A stretch of 40,773 nt of DNA from Vibrio halioticoli NBRC 102217 (GCF_000496695.1 NZ_BAUJ01000048.1:1-40773), one strand, 5' to 3'; shown: positions 22,908-35,570, counted from the first letter of the stretch. Numbers and translations: made by a program. The notes: generated by a model from the letters alone, not told the origin.

Positions 22908-22942
22908 CCTAAAGCGCTACCTCAAGTGCTAGGGTGTTTTTA
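22908..22942 (+). terminator. Probable terminator after recF
   Basis: CCT-AA-AGCGCT and AGTGCT-AGG form a short stem (one G-U pair, a 2-nt bulge) with loop ACCTCA, followed by GTGTTTTT. It lies in the 265-bp recF-gyrB gap (22793-23057), which also has a small GAGGG/CCCTC hairpin at 22873-22890. gyrB probably has its own promoter within 22943-23040. Confidence 0.5.
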
Positions 22943-23054
22943 ACCCCTTAGCGTAGTAGAACATATTCAATATAGATGGCTATTATCACGACTTGCTAGC
23001 TCACCATTTGGTTGAGAGCAATATGGATGATTAATAGGCCCAAATAGAGAGTAA

Positions 23055-25475
<2,421 letters not shown>

Positions 25476-25538
25476 TTTATATGCGTCATTCTATTCGGCA
25501 ACAAGCCTGATAGAGTGTGAGTTAAGCTATTGAATCAT

Positions 25539-25572
25539 AAGCACTGCCTATTTTTAGGTGGTGCTTTTTTTT
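25539..25572 (+). terminator. Intrinsic terminator of gyrB
   Basis: An 11-bp stem (25539-25549 with 25556-25566, two G-U pairs) is closed by a short A/T loop and followed by a T-run to 25572. It starts about 60 bases after the gyrB stop. Confidence 0.88.
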
Positions 25573-25624
25573 GCTTTGTTATTGGAAAAGAAATATAGGG
25601 TTTTAAATTTTTTTTAGAAAAAAC

Positions 25625-25653
25625 CTTGAAACAGAGATTGTCTATCCTTATAT
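25625..25653 (+). promoter_or_regulatory. Sigma-32 (heat-shock) promoter
   Basis: CTTGAAA (25625-25631) and CCTTATAT (25646-25653) are separated by 14 bases, close to the sigma-32 consensus CTTGAAA-N(13-15)-CCCCATNT. It lies directly upstream of a small heat-shock gene. Predicted transcription from about 25660 gives a leader of about 178 nt. Confidence 0.8.
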
Positions 25654-25659
25654 CTAGTT

Positions 25660-25837
25660 ATGAAGAAGATGCCTGATGGGTCTTCTGAACCGCTTTACTC
25701 GCTTCGCTCTTTTAGAGGAAGGACAGTAGAAAGCACACAACTTAACTTTGTTGAAACCATGTCCTTGATGGAATGGAAACAACACCCTTAATCCGCCACT
25801 CTGGGTTAAGGCTATTGCTAATGAATAGGATAGTATT
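25660..25837 (+). ncRNA. ROSE-type RNA thermometer in the hsp20 leader
   Basis: The last hairpin (25812-25833) pairs CUA-UUGCU with AGGA-UAG across a 7-nt loop, hiding the Shine-Dalgarno AGGA (25827-25830) that lies 7 bases before the ATG. The UUGCU/AGGA pairing is the diagnostic ROSE motif (U(U/C)GCU). A stronger 9-bp stem precedes it (25786-25794 with 25803-25811), and AGAAGA/TCTTCT (25664-25669 with 25681-25686) may form the first stem. Heat should melt the last hairpin and expose the ribosome site. Confidence 0.82.
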
Positions 25838-26290
25838 ATGAGAACTGTAGATTTCACTCCTTTGTACCGCAACGCTATTGGCTTCGATCGTCTATTAAAC
25901 ATGATGGAGTCTTCTTCTGCCAAAAATGCTTCTGCGGGATACCCTCCATACAACATCGAACAGCAAGATGAACACAACTACCGTATCACTATGGCGGTTG
26001 CTGGATTTGCTGATGATCAGCTAGATATTACGCAAAAAGAAAACGTACTGATTGTGCGTGGTGAACGCCAAGCAGAAGAAGGTAAAACCTACATTTACCA
26101 AGGTATTGCTGAGCGTGACTTTGAACGTAAATTCCAGTTGGCTGACTACGTAAAAGTGGTGGGTGCGACTATGGAAAATGGTTTATTGCACATTGATTTA
26201 CAACGCGAAATCCCTGAAGCAATGCAACCTCGTAAAATTGCGATTAATGGTAGCAAACTCATTGATGGTAACACGGGTTCTGCACAGTAA
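25838..26290 (+). CDS. ibpA: Small heat-shock protein of the IbpA/Hsp20 family
   Basis: This ATP-independent holdase binds unfolding proteins in aggregates for later refolding by DnaK and ClpB. The 150-residue product has the IbpA-type N-terminus MRTVDFTPLYRNAIGFDRL, an alpha-crystallin domain (about 35-125, with PPYNIEQ, YRITMAVAGF and GIAERDFERKFQL) and the C-terminal oligomerisation motif RKIAIN (an IXI-like IAI). Only one copy is present, unlike ibpA-ibpB of Escherichia coli. It is controlled by a sigma-32 promoter and a ROSE leader. Confidence 0.93.
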   Translation: MRTVDFTPLYRNAIGFDRLLNMMESSSAKNASAGYPPYNIEQQDEHNYRITMAVAGFADDQLDITQKENVLIVRGERQAEEGKTYIYQGIAERDFERKFQLADYVKVVGATMENGLLHIDLQREIPEAMQPRKIAINGSKLIDGNTGSAQ

Positions 26291-26314
26291 TGAGCAATAA
26301 AACAAAGTAGTGAA

Positions 26315-26341
26315 AGAGCGCCAAGGGCGCTCTTTTTTTTG
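26315..26341. terminator. Intrinsic terminator after hsp20
   Basis: AGAGCGCC (26315-26322) and GGCGCTCT (26326-26333) form a perfect 8-bp stem with an AAG loop, followed by a run of T on the plus strand. It sits in the gap between convergent hsp20 and avtA, and serves hsp20. No T-run follows on the minus strand, so its effect on avtA is uncertain. Confidence 0.9.
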
Positions 26342-26343
26342 TT

Positions 26344-27600
26344 TTATAGATAGGCTTTCTTTACTTCCTCAGCAATAATTTTTATGCCGTTTTGCATATC
26401 TTGATCATTTTGCACGTAGTTCATTCTTAAACATTGCTTGGAATGTTGCCATTCTTCTTCTTGTCCAAAAAAGAAATATTCTCCCGGAACAATCAGTACC
26501 CCACGAGCTTTCAGGCGTTTATACAATTCCATCGTCGTAATTGGCAATTCATCAAACCATAACCATAGGAATATTGCGCCTTCGGGTTTATGGATGCGGA
26601 ATCTAGGATCGGTGATTTCTGATTGCAGTAGAGAAATGGCTTGCGCCGATTTTTGCTGATAGAAAGGTTTGATTACCTCATCGCTCAACCTTAATAGATC
26701 ATTCGATTCAATCATATGCTGGGCAACCGTTGGTCCAATACTTCCCGGTGCTAAACCGATAATGCCGTTGATATTGGTGAGGGCTTGAGTGATCTCTTCA
26801 TTGGCAATGACGATGCCACATCTTACGCCAGGTAATCCTAGTTTTGATAAGCTCATGCAAAGAATAGTGTTGTCGTTCCAGAAAGGGGTAGCATGCTCAA
26901 ATACGATATTAGGAAAAGGTGTGCCGTAGGCGTTGTCTAAAATTAATGGAATATTGTGCTTTTTCGCCAGCTTATCTAGCTTATACACTTCTTCATCTGT
27001 GAGTAAATTGCCTGTTGGGTTGGTGGGTCTAGAGGCACAAATAGCGGCCACTGAGTCATCAATTTTGATTTGTGAAAAATCCACATGGTATTTAAATTGC
27101 TGATTTTCCAGCAACTCGATTTCAGGTCTATAAGATACGAAGATATCGTCCTGAATACCCGAATCGCAATACCCAATATATTCAGGTGCCAGTGGTAATA
27201 GGATTTTCTTGTGCGAACCGTCAGGCTGTTTTCCTGCTAGCAGGTTAAATAGATAGAAAAAGGCGCTTTGACTACCATTAGTTAAAGAGATATTTTTCTC
27301 ACTAATATCCCAGCCGTAGGTTTCTTTTAGTAAGCCGGCCAGCCCGCTGACAAAAGAATCTTTACCTTGTGGTCCATCATAGTTAGCCATAGCGGCAACT
27401 AACTCACCGCTAGCGAGCATTTGGCGGGTAATATCAGAGAAATAATCCAACATTTCAGGTATTGCAGCAGGGTTTCCGCCACCTAGCATTAAAGCTCCAG
27501 GCGTGCGTAAGCCATCATTTAAATCACCCATTAGCTGAGTAATCCCTGAGTTTCGGTTAAATTTTTCTCCGAACGCTGAATAAGTATTTTCTGAAGACAT
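26344..27600 (-). CDS. avtA: Valine-pyruvate aminotransferase
   Basis: This PLP-dependent class I/II aminotransferase (transaminase C) exchanges the amino group between valine and pyruvate to give alanine and 2-ketoisovalerate. The 418-residue protein matches the AvtA family along its length: GITQLMGDLNDGLRTPGALM, NYDGPQGK, SLTNGSQSAFFYLFNLLAG, SRPTNPTGN, the PLP-lysine motif MSLSKLGLPG and the C-terminal KPEGAIFLWLWF. Monocistronic. A palindrome AATACTCA/TGAGTATT (27665-27689) lies upstream and could be regulatory. Confidence 0.92.
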   Translation of the reverse strand: MSSENTYSAFGEKFNRNSGITQLMGDLNDGLRTPGALMLGGGNPAAIPEMLDYFSDITRQMLASGELVAAMANYDGPQGKDSFVSGLAGLLKETYGWDISEKNISLTNGSQSAFFYLFNLLAGKQPDGSHKKILLPLAPEYIGYCDSGIQDDIFVSYRPEIELLENQQFKYHVDFSQIKIDDSVAAICASRPTNPTGNLLTDEEVYKLDKLAKKHNIPLILDNAYGTPFPNIVFEHATPFWNDNTILCMSLSKLGLPGVRCGIVIANEEITQALTNINGIIGLAPGSIGPTVAQHMIESNDLLRLSDEVIKPFYQQKSAQAISLLQSEITDPRFRIHKPEGAIFLWLWFDELPITTMELYKRLKARGVLIVPGEYFFFGQEEEWQHSKQCLRMNYVQNDQDMQNGIKIIAEEVKKAYL

Positions 27601-27692
27601 ATAAGGCCCTAATTCTTTCTAAATCAGTATAGGAAAGAGATCAACATTAGCCTAGTAGACGGGGAATACTCAATAGTTTAATGAGTATTTAT

Positions 27693-27720
27693 AATAAAAA
27701 GCCCAGCCGGAGCTGGGCTT
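27693..27720 (-). terminator. Intrinsic terminator of glyQS
   Basis: AAGCCCAGC (27699-27707) and GCTGGGCTT (27712-27720) form a perfect 9-bp stem with a CGGA loop. On the minus strand it is followed by TTTTATTATAAA. It starts 8 bases after the glyS stop. Confidence 0.9.
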
Positions 27721-27727
27721 AATAAGA

Positions 27728-29794
27728 TTATTTCTGCAGAAGAGAAATATCGGCAATTTGTAGGAATAAATTGCGCAGCTTGTTCAGTAGCGTTAAGCGG
27801 TTCTTTTTCAGAGCTTCGTCATCGGCCATAACCATAACGTTGTCAAAGAATGCATCAACAGGCTCACGTAAATCAGCCAGTTTACTTAATGCTTGCTGGT
27901 AGTCGCCAGTGGCGAAAGCAGGTTCAAGTGCTTCAGCCATGACTTCAACGTTTTCAGCCAGTGCTTTCTCTGCATCTTCTTGAAGAAGAGCAAGGTCGAT
28001 TTCTTCAGCTAATTCGCCATCAAACTTAGCAAGGATATTACCTACACGTTTGTTCGCAGCAGCCAATGCAGTTGCCGCTTCTAGACCACGGAAGTGGGAT
28101 ACCGCTTTAACTCGTTGGTCAAAATCAGTAGGTTTAGTTGGGCGACGAGCCAACACCGCTTGGATAATATCAATGCTGAAGCCAGCATCTTGATACCAAG
28201 AACGGAAACGACCTAGCATGAAATCAAGTACGTCAGCTTCTACGTTTTGGTTAGTCAGTTTATCGCCTAACTGTGCTTTTGCTTCGTGGATCAGGTCAAC
28301 AAGGTCTAGCTTGTAGCCATTTTCTACGATAATACGTAGCACACCTAGCGATGCACGACGTAGCGCAAATGGGTCAGAACCTTTTGGTGCTTGACCAATA
28401 CCGAAGATACCAACAATAGTATCTAGCTTATCCGCCATGGCTACAGCAGAAGAAATACCCGTGCTTGGCAAATCATCCCCAGCAAAACGAGGCATGTATT
28501 GCTCGTAAAGTGCTAGAGCCACTTCTTTGTCTTCGCCGTCATGAGTCGCGTAGTGCATGCCCATAACACCTTGGGTATCGGTAAATTCGAATACCATAGA
28601 AGTCATTAGGTCACATTTAGCCAGTAGGCCAGCACGCGTGGTTTTTTCTACGTCAGCGTCGATTTGCTTAGCAATGTAACCAGCTAGAGCTGTGATGCGA
28701 TCGGTTTTGTCTTTGATCGTACCCAGTTGTTTTTGGAAAACCGCTTGTTCTAGTTCAGGAAGACGATCGATCAAAGGACGTTTACGGTCGGTATTAAAGA
28801 AGAACTCCGCATCTGCTAGACGAGGACGAACCACTTTTTCGTTACCTTCGATAACTTGACGAGGGTCTTTAGATTCGATGTTAGAAACAAAGATAAAGTT
28901 AGGCAGTAGCTTTTTGTTTTCGTCATAAACAGGGAAGTATTTTTGGTCACCTTTCATGGTGTAAACCAAAGCTTCAGAAGGCACGTTTAAGAACTCTTCT
29001 TCAAACTTCGCTGTGAGTACCACTGGCCATTCAACCAAAGAGGTGACTTCTTCAACGAGATCGTCTTCTAGGTCAGCGATGCCGCCAACCGCCGCTGCGG
29101 CTTTTTTAGAATCGGCTAGGATAATTGCTTTACGAGCTTCGTAATCTGCCATTACTTTACCGCGCTCTTCTAACAGAGCAGGGTATTGATCGGCTGAATC
29201 GATAGTAAACTCTTGCTCACCCATGAAGCGGTGACCACGGATAGTACGACCTGATGCAACGCCAAGGATCTTACCTTCGATAAGCTCATCACCAAGCAGT
29301 ACCGTCAGTGTTTTTACTGGGCGGATAAAGTGAATGTCTGAGTCGCCCCAACGCATTACTTTAGGGATAGGCAGTCCAGTTAGCGCTTTAGCCGCGATAT
29401 CTAGAACCAATTCTTGAACTGGCTTGCCTTTTACTTCTTGTTTGAAAAGAAGCCATTCGCCTTTGTCTGTTTTAAGACGCTCAGCTTGCTCAACAGAAAT
29501 ACCGTTGCCGCGAGCCCAGCCTTGAGCCGCTTTAGTTGGGTTGCCGTCAGCGTCAAATGCCACCGAAATTGCAGGGCCACGTTTCTCAACCACTTTGTCT
29601 GCTTGACCTTCAGCCAGGCTAGTTACTTTAAGTGCTAAACGACGAGGTGCTGCGTACCATTTTACGCCTTCGTGAGAAAGCTCAGCCGCTTTAAGACCCG
29701 CTTCAAAGTTAGAAGCAAACGCTTCTGCTAGAGAACGAAGTGCTGTTGGTGGTAGCTCTTCGGTACCTAGTTCAATTAGAAAATTCTTCGCCAT
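27728..29794 (-). CDS. glyS: Glycyl-tRNA synthetase beta subunit
   Basis: This is the large subunit of the bacterial alpha2beta2 glycyl-tRNA synthetase; it recognises tRNA-Gly while alpha activates glycine. The 688-residue protein opens [20 protein letters not shown] and contains [20 protein letters not shown] and [10 protein letters not shown]. The [15 protein letters not shown] segment is written [16 protein letters not shown], and a C-terminal helical anticodon-binding region follows. Length matches the family (about 689). It starts 2 bases after glyQ. Confidence 0.98.
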   Translation of the reverse strand: MAKNFLIELGTEELPPTALRSLAEAFASNFEAGLKAAELSHEGVKWYAAPRRLALKVTSLAEGQADKVVEKRGPAISVAFDADGNPTKAAQGWARGNGISVEQAERLKTDKGEWLLFKQEVKGKPVQELVLDIAAKALTGLPIPKVMRWGDSDIHFIRPVKTLTVLLGDELIEGKILGVASGRTIRGHRFMGEQEFTIDSADQYPALLEERGKVMADYEARKAIILADSKKAAAAVGGIADLEDDLVEEVTSLVEWPVVLTAKFEEEFLNVPSEALVYTMKGDQKYFPVYDENKKLLPNFIFVSNIESKDPRQVIEGNEKVVRPRLADAEFFFNTDRKRPLIDRLPELEQAVFQKQLGTIKDKTDRITALAGYIAKQIDADVEKTTRAGLLAKCDLMTSMVFEFTDTQGVMGMHYATHDGEDKEVALALYEQYMPRFAGDDLPSTGISSAVAMADKLDTIVGIFGIGQAPKGSDPFALRRASLGVLRIIVENGYKLDLVDLIHEAKAQLGDKLTNQNVEADVLDFMLGRFRSWYQDAGFSIDIIQAVLARRPTKPTDFDQRVKAVSHFRGLEAATALAAANKRVGNILAKFDGELAEEIDLALLQEDAEKALAENVEVMAEALEPAFATGDYQQALSKLADLREPVDAFFDNVMVMADDEALKKNRLTLLNKLRNLFLQIADISLLQK

Positions 29795-29796
29795 GA

Positions 29797-30726
29797 TTAT
29801 TTGTCCTCGTTCTTAGCTACAGGTCGACACATAGGGAAGCCAAGAGCTTCACGTGACGCGTAGTACGCCTCTGCAACTGCTTTAGTCAGATCGCGAATAC
29901 GAAGGATATAACGTTGACGCTCTGTTACTGAGATAGCTTTACGTGCATCAAGTAGGTTGAATGCGTGACCGGCTTTAAGAATGCGTTCATAAGCAGGAAG
30001 CGGCAATGGCTTGTCTAGTGCCAGTAGCTCTTTACACTCTTTTTCACACTGCTCGAAGAAACCAAATAGGAAGTCCACATCAGCGTGTTCAAAGTTGTAA
30101 GTGGATTGCTCAACTTCGTTTTGGTGGAAAATATCACCGTAAGTAACTTTAGAGCCATCGGGTGCAACGTTCCAAGTTAGGTCGTAAACAGAGTCGACTT
30201 CTTGAATGTACATTGCTAGACGTTCGATACCGTAAGTGATTTCGCCAGTAACAGGCTTACACTCTAGGCCGCCAACTTGCTGGAAGTAAGTAAACTGAGT
30301 TACTTCCATGCCGTTTAGCCAAACTTCCCAACCAAGACCCCAAGCACCCAAAGTTGGGTTTTCCCAGTTGTCTTCTACGAAACGAATATCGTGAACCAAT
30401 GGATCGATACCAAGCACTTCAAGAGAGCCAAGGTACAACTCTTGGATGTTATCCGGAGAAGGTTTAAGAGCGACTTGGAATTGATAGTAATGCTGCAGGC
30501 GGTTTGGGTTCTCACCGTAACGTCCGTCAGTTGGACGACGTGAAGGTTGAACGTATGCCGTTGACATTGGCTCTGGGCCAAGTGCACGCAGACACGTCAT
30601 TGGGTGAGAGGTGCCAGCACCTACTTCCATATCTAGCGGTTGAACAATAGTACATCCGTTTTGAGCCCAATAATCCTGCAGCGCGAGGATCATTCCCTGG
30701 AAGGTTTTGATATCGTATTTATGCAT
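29797..30726 (-). CDS. glyQ: Glycyl-tRNA synthetase alpha subunit
   Basis: This is the catalytic class II subunit that forms glycyl-adenylate. From the chosen start [20 protein letters not shown] it is 309 residues (family about 300); the open frame extends 36 codons upstream with no family likeness and was trimmed. Motifs include [57 protein letters not shown] and [15 protein letters not shown]. It forms an operon with glyS. Confidence 0.97.
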   Translation of the reverse strand: MHKYDIKTFQGMILALQDYWAQNGCTIVQPLDMEVGAGTSHPMTCLRALGPEPMSTAYVQPSRRPTDGRYGENPNRLQHYYQFQVALKPSPDNIQELYLGSLEVLGIDPLVHDIRFVEDNWENPTLGAWGLGWEVWLNGMEVTQFTYFQQVGGLECKPVTGEITYGIERLAMYIQEVDSVYDLTWNVAPDGSKVTYGDIFHQNEVEQSTYNFEHADVDFLFGFFEQCEKECKELLALDKPLPLPAYERILKAGHAFNLLDARKAISVTERQRYILRIRDLTKAVAEAYYASREALGFPMCRPVAKNEDK

Positions 30727-30988
30727 AGTCGTTTCGCGCGATTCTTTTGTCTGAATATGAAATAACTTTGAATTATACCCAGATATTAAGATGGGGAGTA
30801 GTGAAAAAACCGTCAATTCACGTATCGAGAACAAGACAAATGCAAAATAGACCCTCTAGCTTTCATGGTTTGCAGAATATAGTGAAATCTATACCGCTCA
30901 TTTTGTGGCAACGATTAATGGCAAAACAGAGAGTGAATAACTAAACTAAACTAAGCTAGCATCTTAGTTGCATAGCAATTGATTGATG

Positions 30989-30994
30989 TATAAA
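30989..30994 (+). promoter_or_regulatory. Probable -10 element of the mneA promoter
   Basis: TATAAA at 30989-30994 would start transcription near 31001, a few bases before the conserved riboswitch core. TTGCAT (30968-30973) is a candidate -35, but the spacing is short (15 bases). The 456-bp gap 30727-31182 otherwise holds the unplaced glyQ promoter, a small inverted repeat AACTAAG/CTTAGTT near 30944-30969, and the riboswitch. Confidence 0.5.
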
Positions 30995-31002
30995 ATCCAC
31001 AC

Positions 31003-31112
31003 CATCTTTGGGGAGTAGCTTACCGAGACTGCAAGTCCGGTTCGTCCGTCAACATAATTGATGCAAAATCATCATGGCGTTCGAGACTCTTTGTTTAGCA
31101 AGACCTTAGATA
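31003..31112 (+). ncRNA. yybP-ykoY manganese riboswitch
   Basis: The leader contains the two conserved loops of the family: UUUGGGGAGUAGC at the 5' side (from about 31007) and UUUAGCAAGACCUU at the 3' side (31094-31107), separated by the variable P2/P3 arms. These loops dock and bind Mn2+. Next comes an expression platform: GGTGGGAGA (31128-31136) can pair with TCTCCCACC (31161-31169), and AGATAAG (31108-31114) with CTTATCT (31143-31149). Downstream lies a gene of a family linked to Mn2+ export. Confidence 0.88.
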
Positions 31113-31182
31113 AGAATCGCTATCCTTGGTGGGAGAGTGACGCTTATCTATCGTTTGTTATCTCCCACCTAAAGAGAGTCTT

Positions 31183-31737
31183 TTGAGCGTTCTAGCCATT
31201 TCTATCACTACCGTTTCTTTAGCTGAAATTGGGGATAAAACCCAACTTTTAGCTCTTCTATTAGCCAGTCGATACCGTAAGCCTTTGCCTATCATAGCCG
31301 CTATATTTTTAGCGACCGTCGCTAATCATGCTGTGGCAGCTTGGTTGGGGGTATTGGTTTCCGACTTATTAAATCCTGATGTTCTGAAATGGGTTTTGGT
31401 CGTTAGCTTTGCTTTGATGGCATTGTGGATTTTGATTCCAGATAGGTTAGATGACAATGAGTCTATTTCTAATAAAGGCCCCTTTGTGGCGAGCTTTATT
31501 GCTTTCTTTGTCGCTGAAATAGGCGATAAAACCCAAATTGCCACCTCAATACTGGGCGCAAAGTTTCCTGATGCATTATGGATGGTGATATTAGGAACAA
31601 CCGTTGGAATGTTATTAGCGAATGTGCCAGTGGTCATGATTGGCAAATTGTCTGCTGATCGATTGCCTTTGCTGCTTATCCGTAGAGTCACGGCTGCGCT
31701 TTTTATGCTGATGGCGGTAAGCGCAGCGATCTATTGA
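31183..31737 (+). CDS. mneA: UPF0016/GDT1 family manganese exporter
   Basis: This is a membrane cation exporter of the TMEM165/GDT1 family, known as MneA in Vibrio cholerae, where it removes excess Mn2+. The 184-residue protein has six hydrophobic segments in two halves, each with the family motif EIGDKTQ (residues 15-21 and 112-118), whose acids bind the metal. The start is TTG, shortly after AGAGAG, and gives SVLAISITTV. The Mn riboswitch upstream agrees with the role. Confidence 0.9.
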   Translation: MSVLAISITTVSLAEIGDKTQLLALLLASRYRKPLPIIAAIFLATVANHAVAAWLGVLVSDLLNPDVLKWVLVVSFALMALWILIPDRLDDNESISNKGPFVASFIAFFVAEIGDKTQIATSILGAKFPDALWMVILGTTVGMLLANVPVVMIGKLSADRLPLLLIRRVTAALFMLMAVSAAIY

Positions 31738-31768
31738 TTGGATAAGCTTAAGATTGGATAGGCTTAAG
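31737..31768. repeat. Tandem 16-bp duplication at the mneA/tusA junction
   Basis: Two adjacent 16-mers, 31737-31752 (ATTGGATAAGCTTAAG) and 31753-31768 (ATTGGATAGGCTTAAG), differ at one base. The unit spans the mneA stop and the tusA stop (31764-31766), so the second copy supplies the end of tusA. It looks like a replication slippage duplication. Confidence 0.85.
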
Positions 31769-32012
31769 CAAGCCCTTTTTTAATCAAATACTGAAATGGG
31801 GCGGTATCAGTTTTTTCTGCGATGAGCTGATGATCCATAAAACGGCAAAAGCTTGGAATATCACGCACAGTTGAAGGGTCATCGGCTTTTACGAGTAAGA
31901 CTTCACCTTCTTGCATGGTGCGGATGGTTTTTCTTACCATCATTACAGGCTCTGGGCAGCGCAATCCTTCAGCCTCTAAAACTTGGCTGGCAACTTCTGG
32001 ATTAAAAGACAT
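31764..32012 (-). CDS. tusA: Sulfur carrier protein TusA
   Basis: TusA (formerly SirA) takes persulfide sulfur from IscS and passes it on for 2-thiouridine formation in tRNA. From the chosen start [10 protein letters not shown] it is 82 residues, with the sulfur-carrying Cys19 in [13 protein letters not shown], then [17 protein letters not shown] and a C-terminal YLIKKG. The in-frame TTG five codons upstream overlaps the ribosome site GGGAG and was rejected. Convergent with mneA. Confidence 0.97.
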   Translation of the reverse strand: MSFNPEVASQVLEAEGLRCPEPVMMVRKTIRTMQEGEVLLVKADDPSTVRDIPSFCRFMDHQLIAEKTDTAPFQYLIKKGLA

Positions 32013-32237
32013 GGTTTTCTCTCCCAAAAAATGAGACAGCGATCATACTTAAGTATAAAAAATATTCAATATTTACTTGGTGAACAACAGAGAGAGTAAA
32101 CCACACTTTTAACTTGTACTTTACAGTGCGATAGCATTTCGCCTTATTTATCGGCTCTTTCTATTTTTATTATGGGTAAACACGATTTCAGGAAACTGAT
32201 ACTATGCGTAGTGAAGCTTTATCTGTACTGAGGTTAA

Positions 32238-33179
32238 ATGGAACTAGAAGAAATTTATCGTCGCGATCTTAACTTATTAATTGCCTTGCGAGTGTTAGTC
32301 GAAGAAGGCAGCGTGAGTCGGGCGGCAATTAGACTTAATTTAAGCCAGTCGGCAATGAGTCGTGTATTAGGTCGTTTACGAGATTTACTCAACGACCCGC
32401 TATTTACTCGCAATGGACAAAACCTCATTGCGACAGAAAAAGCCTTACAGATTAATGAGCAGATTCAGTTCCCACTGGAAGCTATTCGAGAACTGCTGAC
32501 ACCAACGGATTTTGATCCGTCACAGTGCTCACAAAGATTTGTTGTCGCTACCACCGATTACGCTATGCAGACCATTTTGCCGTTTGCCTTATCTAAAATT
32601 TACGATTTAGCGCCTAATATCTCATTAGATTTTCAGCCATTGCAGCATGACAATATTTATCATCAGTTGACGGCTGAAAGAGTGGATATGGCTATCTGTC
32701 GGCCAGTGTCTGAAATAGAGCCTTTACGTAAAGAGGTGTTAGGAAAAGTAGGGGTCACTTGCCTAGTCTCTAAAAAGCACCCTCTAGCGGATAAGGTTTT
32801 AACGTTACAAGATTTTGTAACTCTGCCCCACGCAATGATCGCTATTAGTGATGGCGTGAAATCGTTAATCGATGAGAGTTTGTTAACACATGGCAAAATA
32901 AATTTAGTGTTACGTGCTTATCATTTAGAAGCGGCTCTTGCCATTGTTGACCGTTTGCCATTGGTGATTACTGTGCCAGCGGATATCGCTTATTTGGTGG
33001 CAGAGAGACATAATTTAGTGGTTAAAGCGCTACCATTTGAGTTTATAGCGTTTGATTATTCACTGATTTGGCATTCGAGGTGTGATAGCTCACCTGCGCA
33101 AAAATGGCTACGAGCGGTATTAAAAAATGAGTGCGGAAGATTAATAGAAAAGCGGGTAATGGATATGGGGTTAGAGTAA
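32238..33179 (+). CDS. LysR-family transcriptional regulator
   Basis: This 313-residue regulator has an N-terminal winged helix (residues about 9-66: RDLNLLIALRVLVEEGSVSRAA, then LNLSQSAMSRVLGRLRDLLNDPLF) and a substrate-binding-like effector domain (about 95-295). The DPLFTR(N) segment and spacing resemble the NodD/LeuO-type branch. GAGG lies 5 bases before the ATG. Target genes are unknown; its neighbours are tusA (divergent) and acuI (convergent). Confidence 0.92.
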   Translation: MELEEIYRRDLNLLIALRVLVEEGSVSRAAIRLNLSQSAMSRVLGRLRDLLNDPLFTRNGQNLIATEKALQINEQIQFPLEAIRELLTPTDFDPSQCSQRFVVATTDYAMQTILPFALSKIYDLAPNISLDFQPLQHDNIYHQLTAERVDMAICRPVSEIEPLRKEVLGKVGVTCLVSKKHPLADKVLTLQDFVTLPHAMIAISDGVKSLIDESLLTHGKINLVLRAYHLEAALAIVDRLPLVITVPADIAYLVAERHNLVVKALPFEFIAFDYSLIWHSRCDSSPAQKWLRAVLKNECGRLIEKRVMDMGLE

Positions 33180-33224
33180 GCCAGCAGATTACTCCGCTGG
33201 CTCATAGATTGCTGCCCCCAGCAA
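33179..33224. terminator. Paired hairpins between convergent lysR-type gene and acuI
   Basis: AGCCAGC (33179-33185) pairs with GCTGGCT (33196-33202), and TTGCTG (33209-33214) pairs with CAGCAA (33219-33224). Neither is followed by a clear T-run, so if they end transcription they do so weakly or with Rho. Both lie within the 46-bp convergent gap. Confidence 0.45.
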
Positions 33225-33225
33225 A

Positions 33226-34209
33226 CTAACTTACTTTAATTACGACACGACCGGTAATTTGACCATTAGTAATGTCGTTAGCTGCCTGAATCGCATCTTC
33301 TAGGTTAATCAGCTTAGTCGCTTGTTCGTAGAATGATGCAGGTAGCAATTCAACGAGACGTTCCCATGCTTGGATGCGTTTTTCTCTTGGACACATAACA
33401 GAGTCAACACCTTGCAGGCGAACATTACGCAAGATAAATGGCATTACTGTAGTAGGAAGATCGAAACCGCCAGCTAGACCACATGCAGCTACAACACCGT
33501 TGTAGTTAGTTTGAGTCAGAACCTTAGCCAGTACTTTGCTACCTACAGTATCTACTGCTGCAGCCCAAAGTTGGCGTTCTAGTGGTTTTGCTGGTTCTTC
33601 TAGTTCAGCACGCTCAACGATGCGTGATGCGCCTAAGCTTTTTAGAAGCTCGCCATTTTGTGATGAACGACCTGTCACTGCCGCTACTGAGTAACCTAGT
33701 TGGCTTAGTAGAGTGACAGCTACGCTACCTACACCACCACTTGCGCCTGTTACTAGTACTTCGCCGTCTTCAGGTTTTACGCCACCATCAACGATAGCTT
33801 GAACACAAAGCATTGCTGTAAAGCCCGCTGTACCTACACTCATTGCTTGTTGGCCAGAAAGACCGTCAACTAAAGGAACTAACCAGTCACCTTTAAGACG
33901 TGCTTTCTCAGACATACCACCCCAATGGTTTTCACCGACACCCCAGCCAGTAAGAACCACTTTGTCACCTGCTTGATAACGATCATCTTCAGATGTGGTT
34001 ACGGTACCCACTAAGTCGATACCAGGAACCATAGGGAAGTTACGAATGATTTTGCCTTTACCTGTAATAGCAAGGCCATCTTTATAGTTTAGAGAAGTGT
34101 AGTCTACAGCGACCTCTACATTACCCTCTGGTAATAGTGATTCATCAATTTGCTCAATTGCTGCAAAAGTTTTTTTATCTTCTTGGTTTAGAACAAGTGC
34201 TTTGAACAT
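33226..34209 (-). CDS. acuI: Acrylyl-CoA reductase (AcuI/YhdH family)
   Basis: This NADPH-dependent medium-chain reductase converts acryloyl-CoA, a toxic intermediate of DMSP, acrylate or 3-hydroxypropionate metabolism, to propionyl-CoA. The 327-residue protein has the GroES-like half with TSLNYKDGLAITGKGKI and the Rossmann half with VLVTGASGGVGSVAVTLL (about 150-167) and AVTGRSS for NADPH. No zinc-binding cysteine set is seen, as expected for the YhdH subgroup. It is transcribed alone, in the same direction as fadBA. Confidence 0.85.
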   Translation of the reverse strand: MFKALVLNQEDKKTFAAIEQIDESLLPEGNVEVAVDYTSLNYKDGLAITGKGKIIRNFPMVPGIDLVGTVTTSEDDRYQAGDKVVLTGWGVGENHWGGMSEKARLKGDWLVPLVDGLSGQQAMSVGTAGFTAMLCVQAIVDGGVKPEDGEVLVTGASGGVGSVAVTLLSQLGYSVAAVTGRSSQNGELLKSLGASRIVERAELEEPAKPLERQLWAAAVDTVGSKVLAKVLTQTNYNGVVAACGLAGGFDLPTTVMPFILRNVRLQGVDSVMCPREKRIQAWERLVELLPASFYEQATKLINLEDAIQAANDITNGQITGRVVIKVS

Positions 34210-34341
34210 CAGTTACTCCAAAGGGTTAATGTATTTGATTGCTAGTAAGTCTAGAGAACAATTTCGAATAAAAAAAATGATTTGTCATCATTTTAACTAT
34301 GCATTAGATGCATTAATTGCTGAAAAGATATGATTTTGTAG

Positions 34342-34373
34342 CTAAAAAGCCACCTCAAGGGTAAGAGGTGGCT
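34342..34373 (-). terminator. Intrinsic terminator of fadBA
   Basis: AGCCACCTC (34348-34356) and GAGGTGGCT (34365-34373) form a perfect 9-bp stem with an 8-nt loop. On the minus strand TTTTTAGC follows. It starts 14 bases after the fadA stop. Confidence 0.9.
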
Positions 34374-34387
34374 CATAAAAGGTAGGG

Positions 34388-35554
<1,167 letters not shown>

Positions 35555-35570
35555 TTATTCCTCTTATTGA

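Noticed and set aside
25654..25977. 107-codon minus-strand open frame over the hsp20 leader
   Set aside because: It overlaps the sigma-32 promoter, the thermometer and the hsp20 start, and has no family likeness.
29846..29859. CACGTG-centred sequence in glyQ as a parS site
   Set aside because: Three mismatches to the 14-bp parS core and inside a conserved codon run; chance is sufficient.
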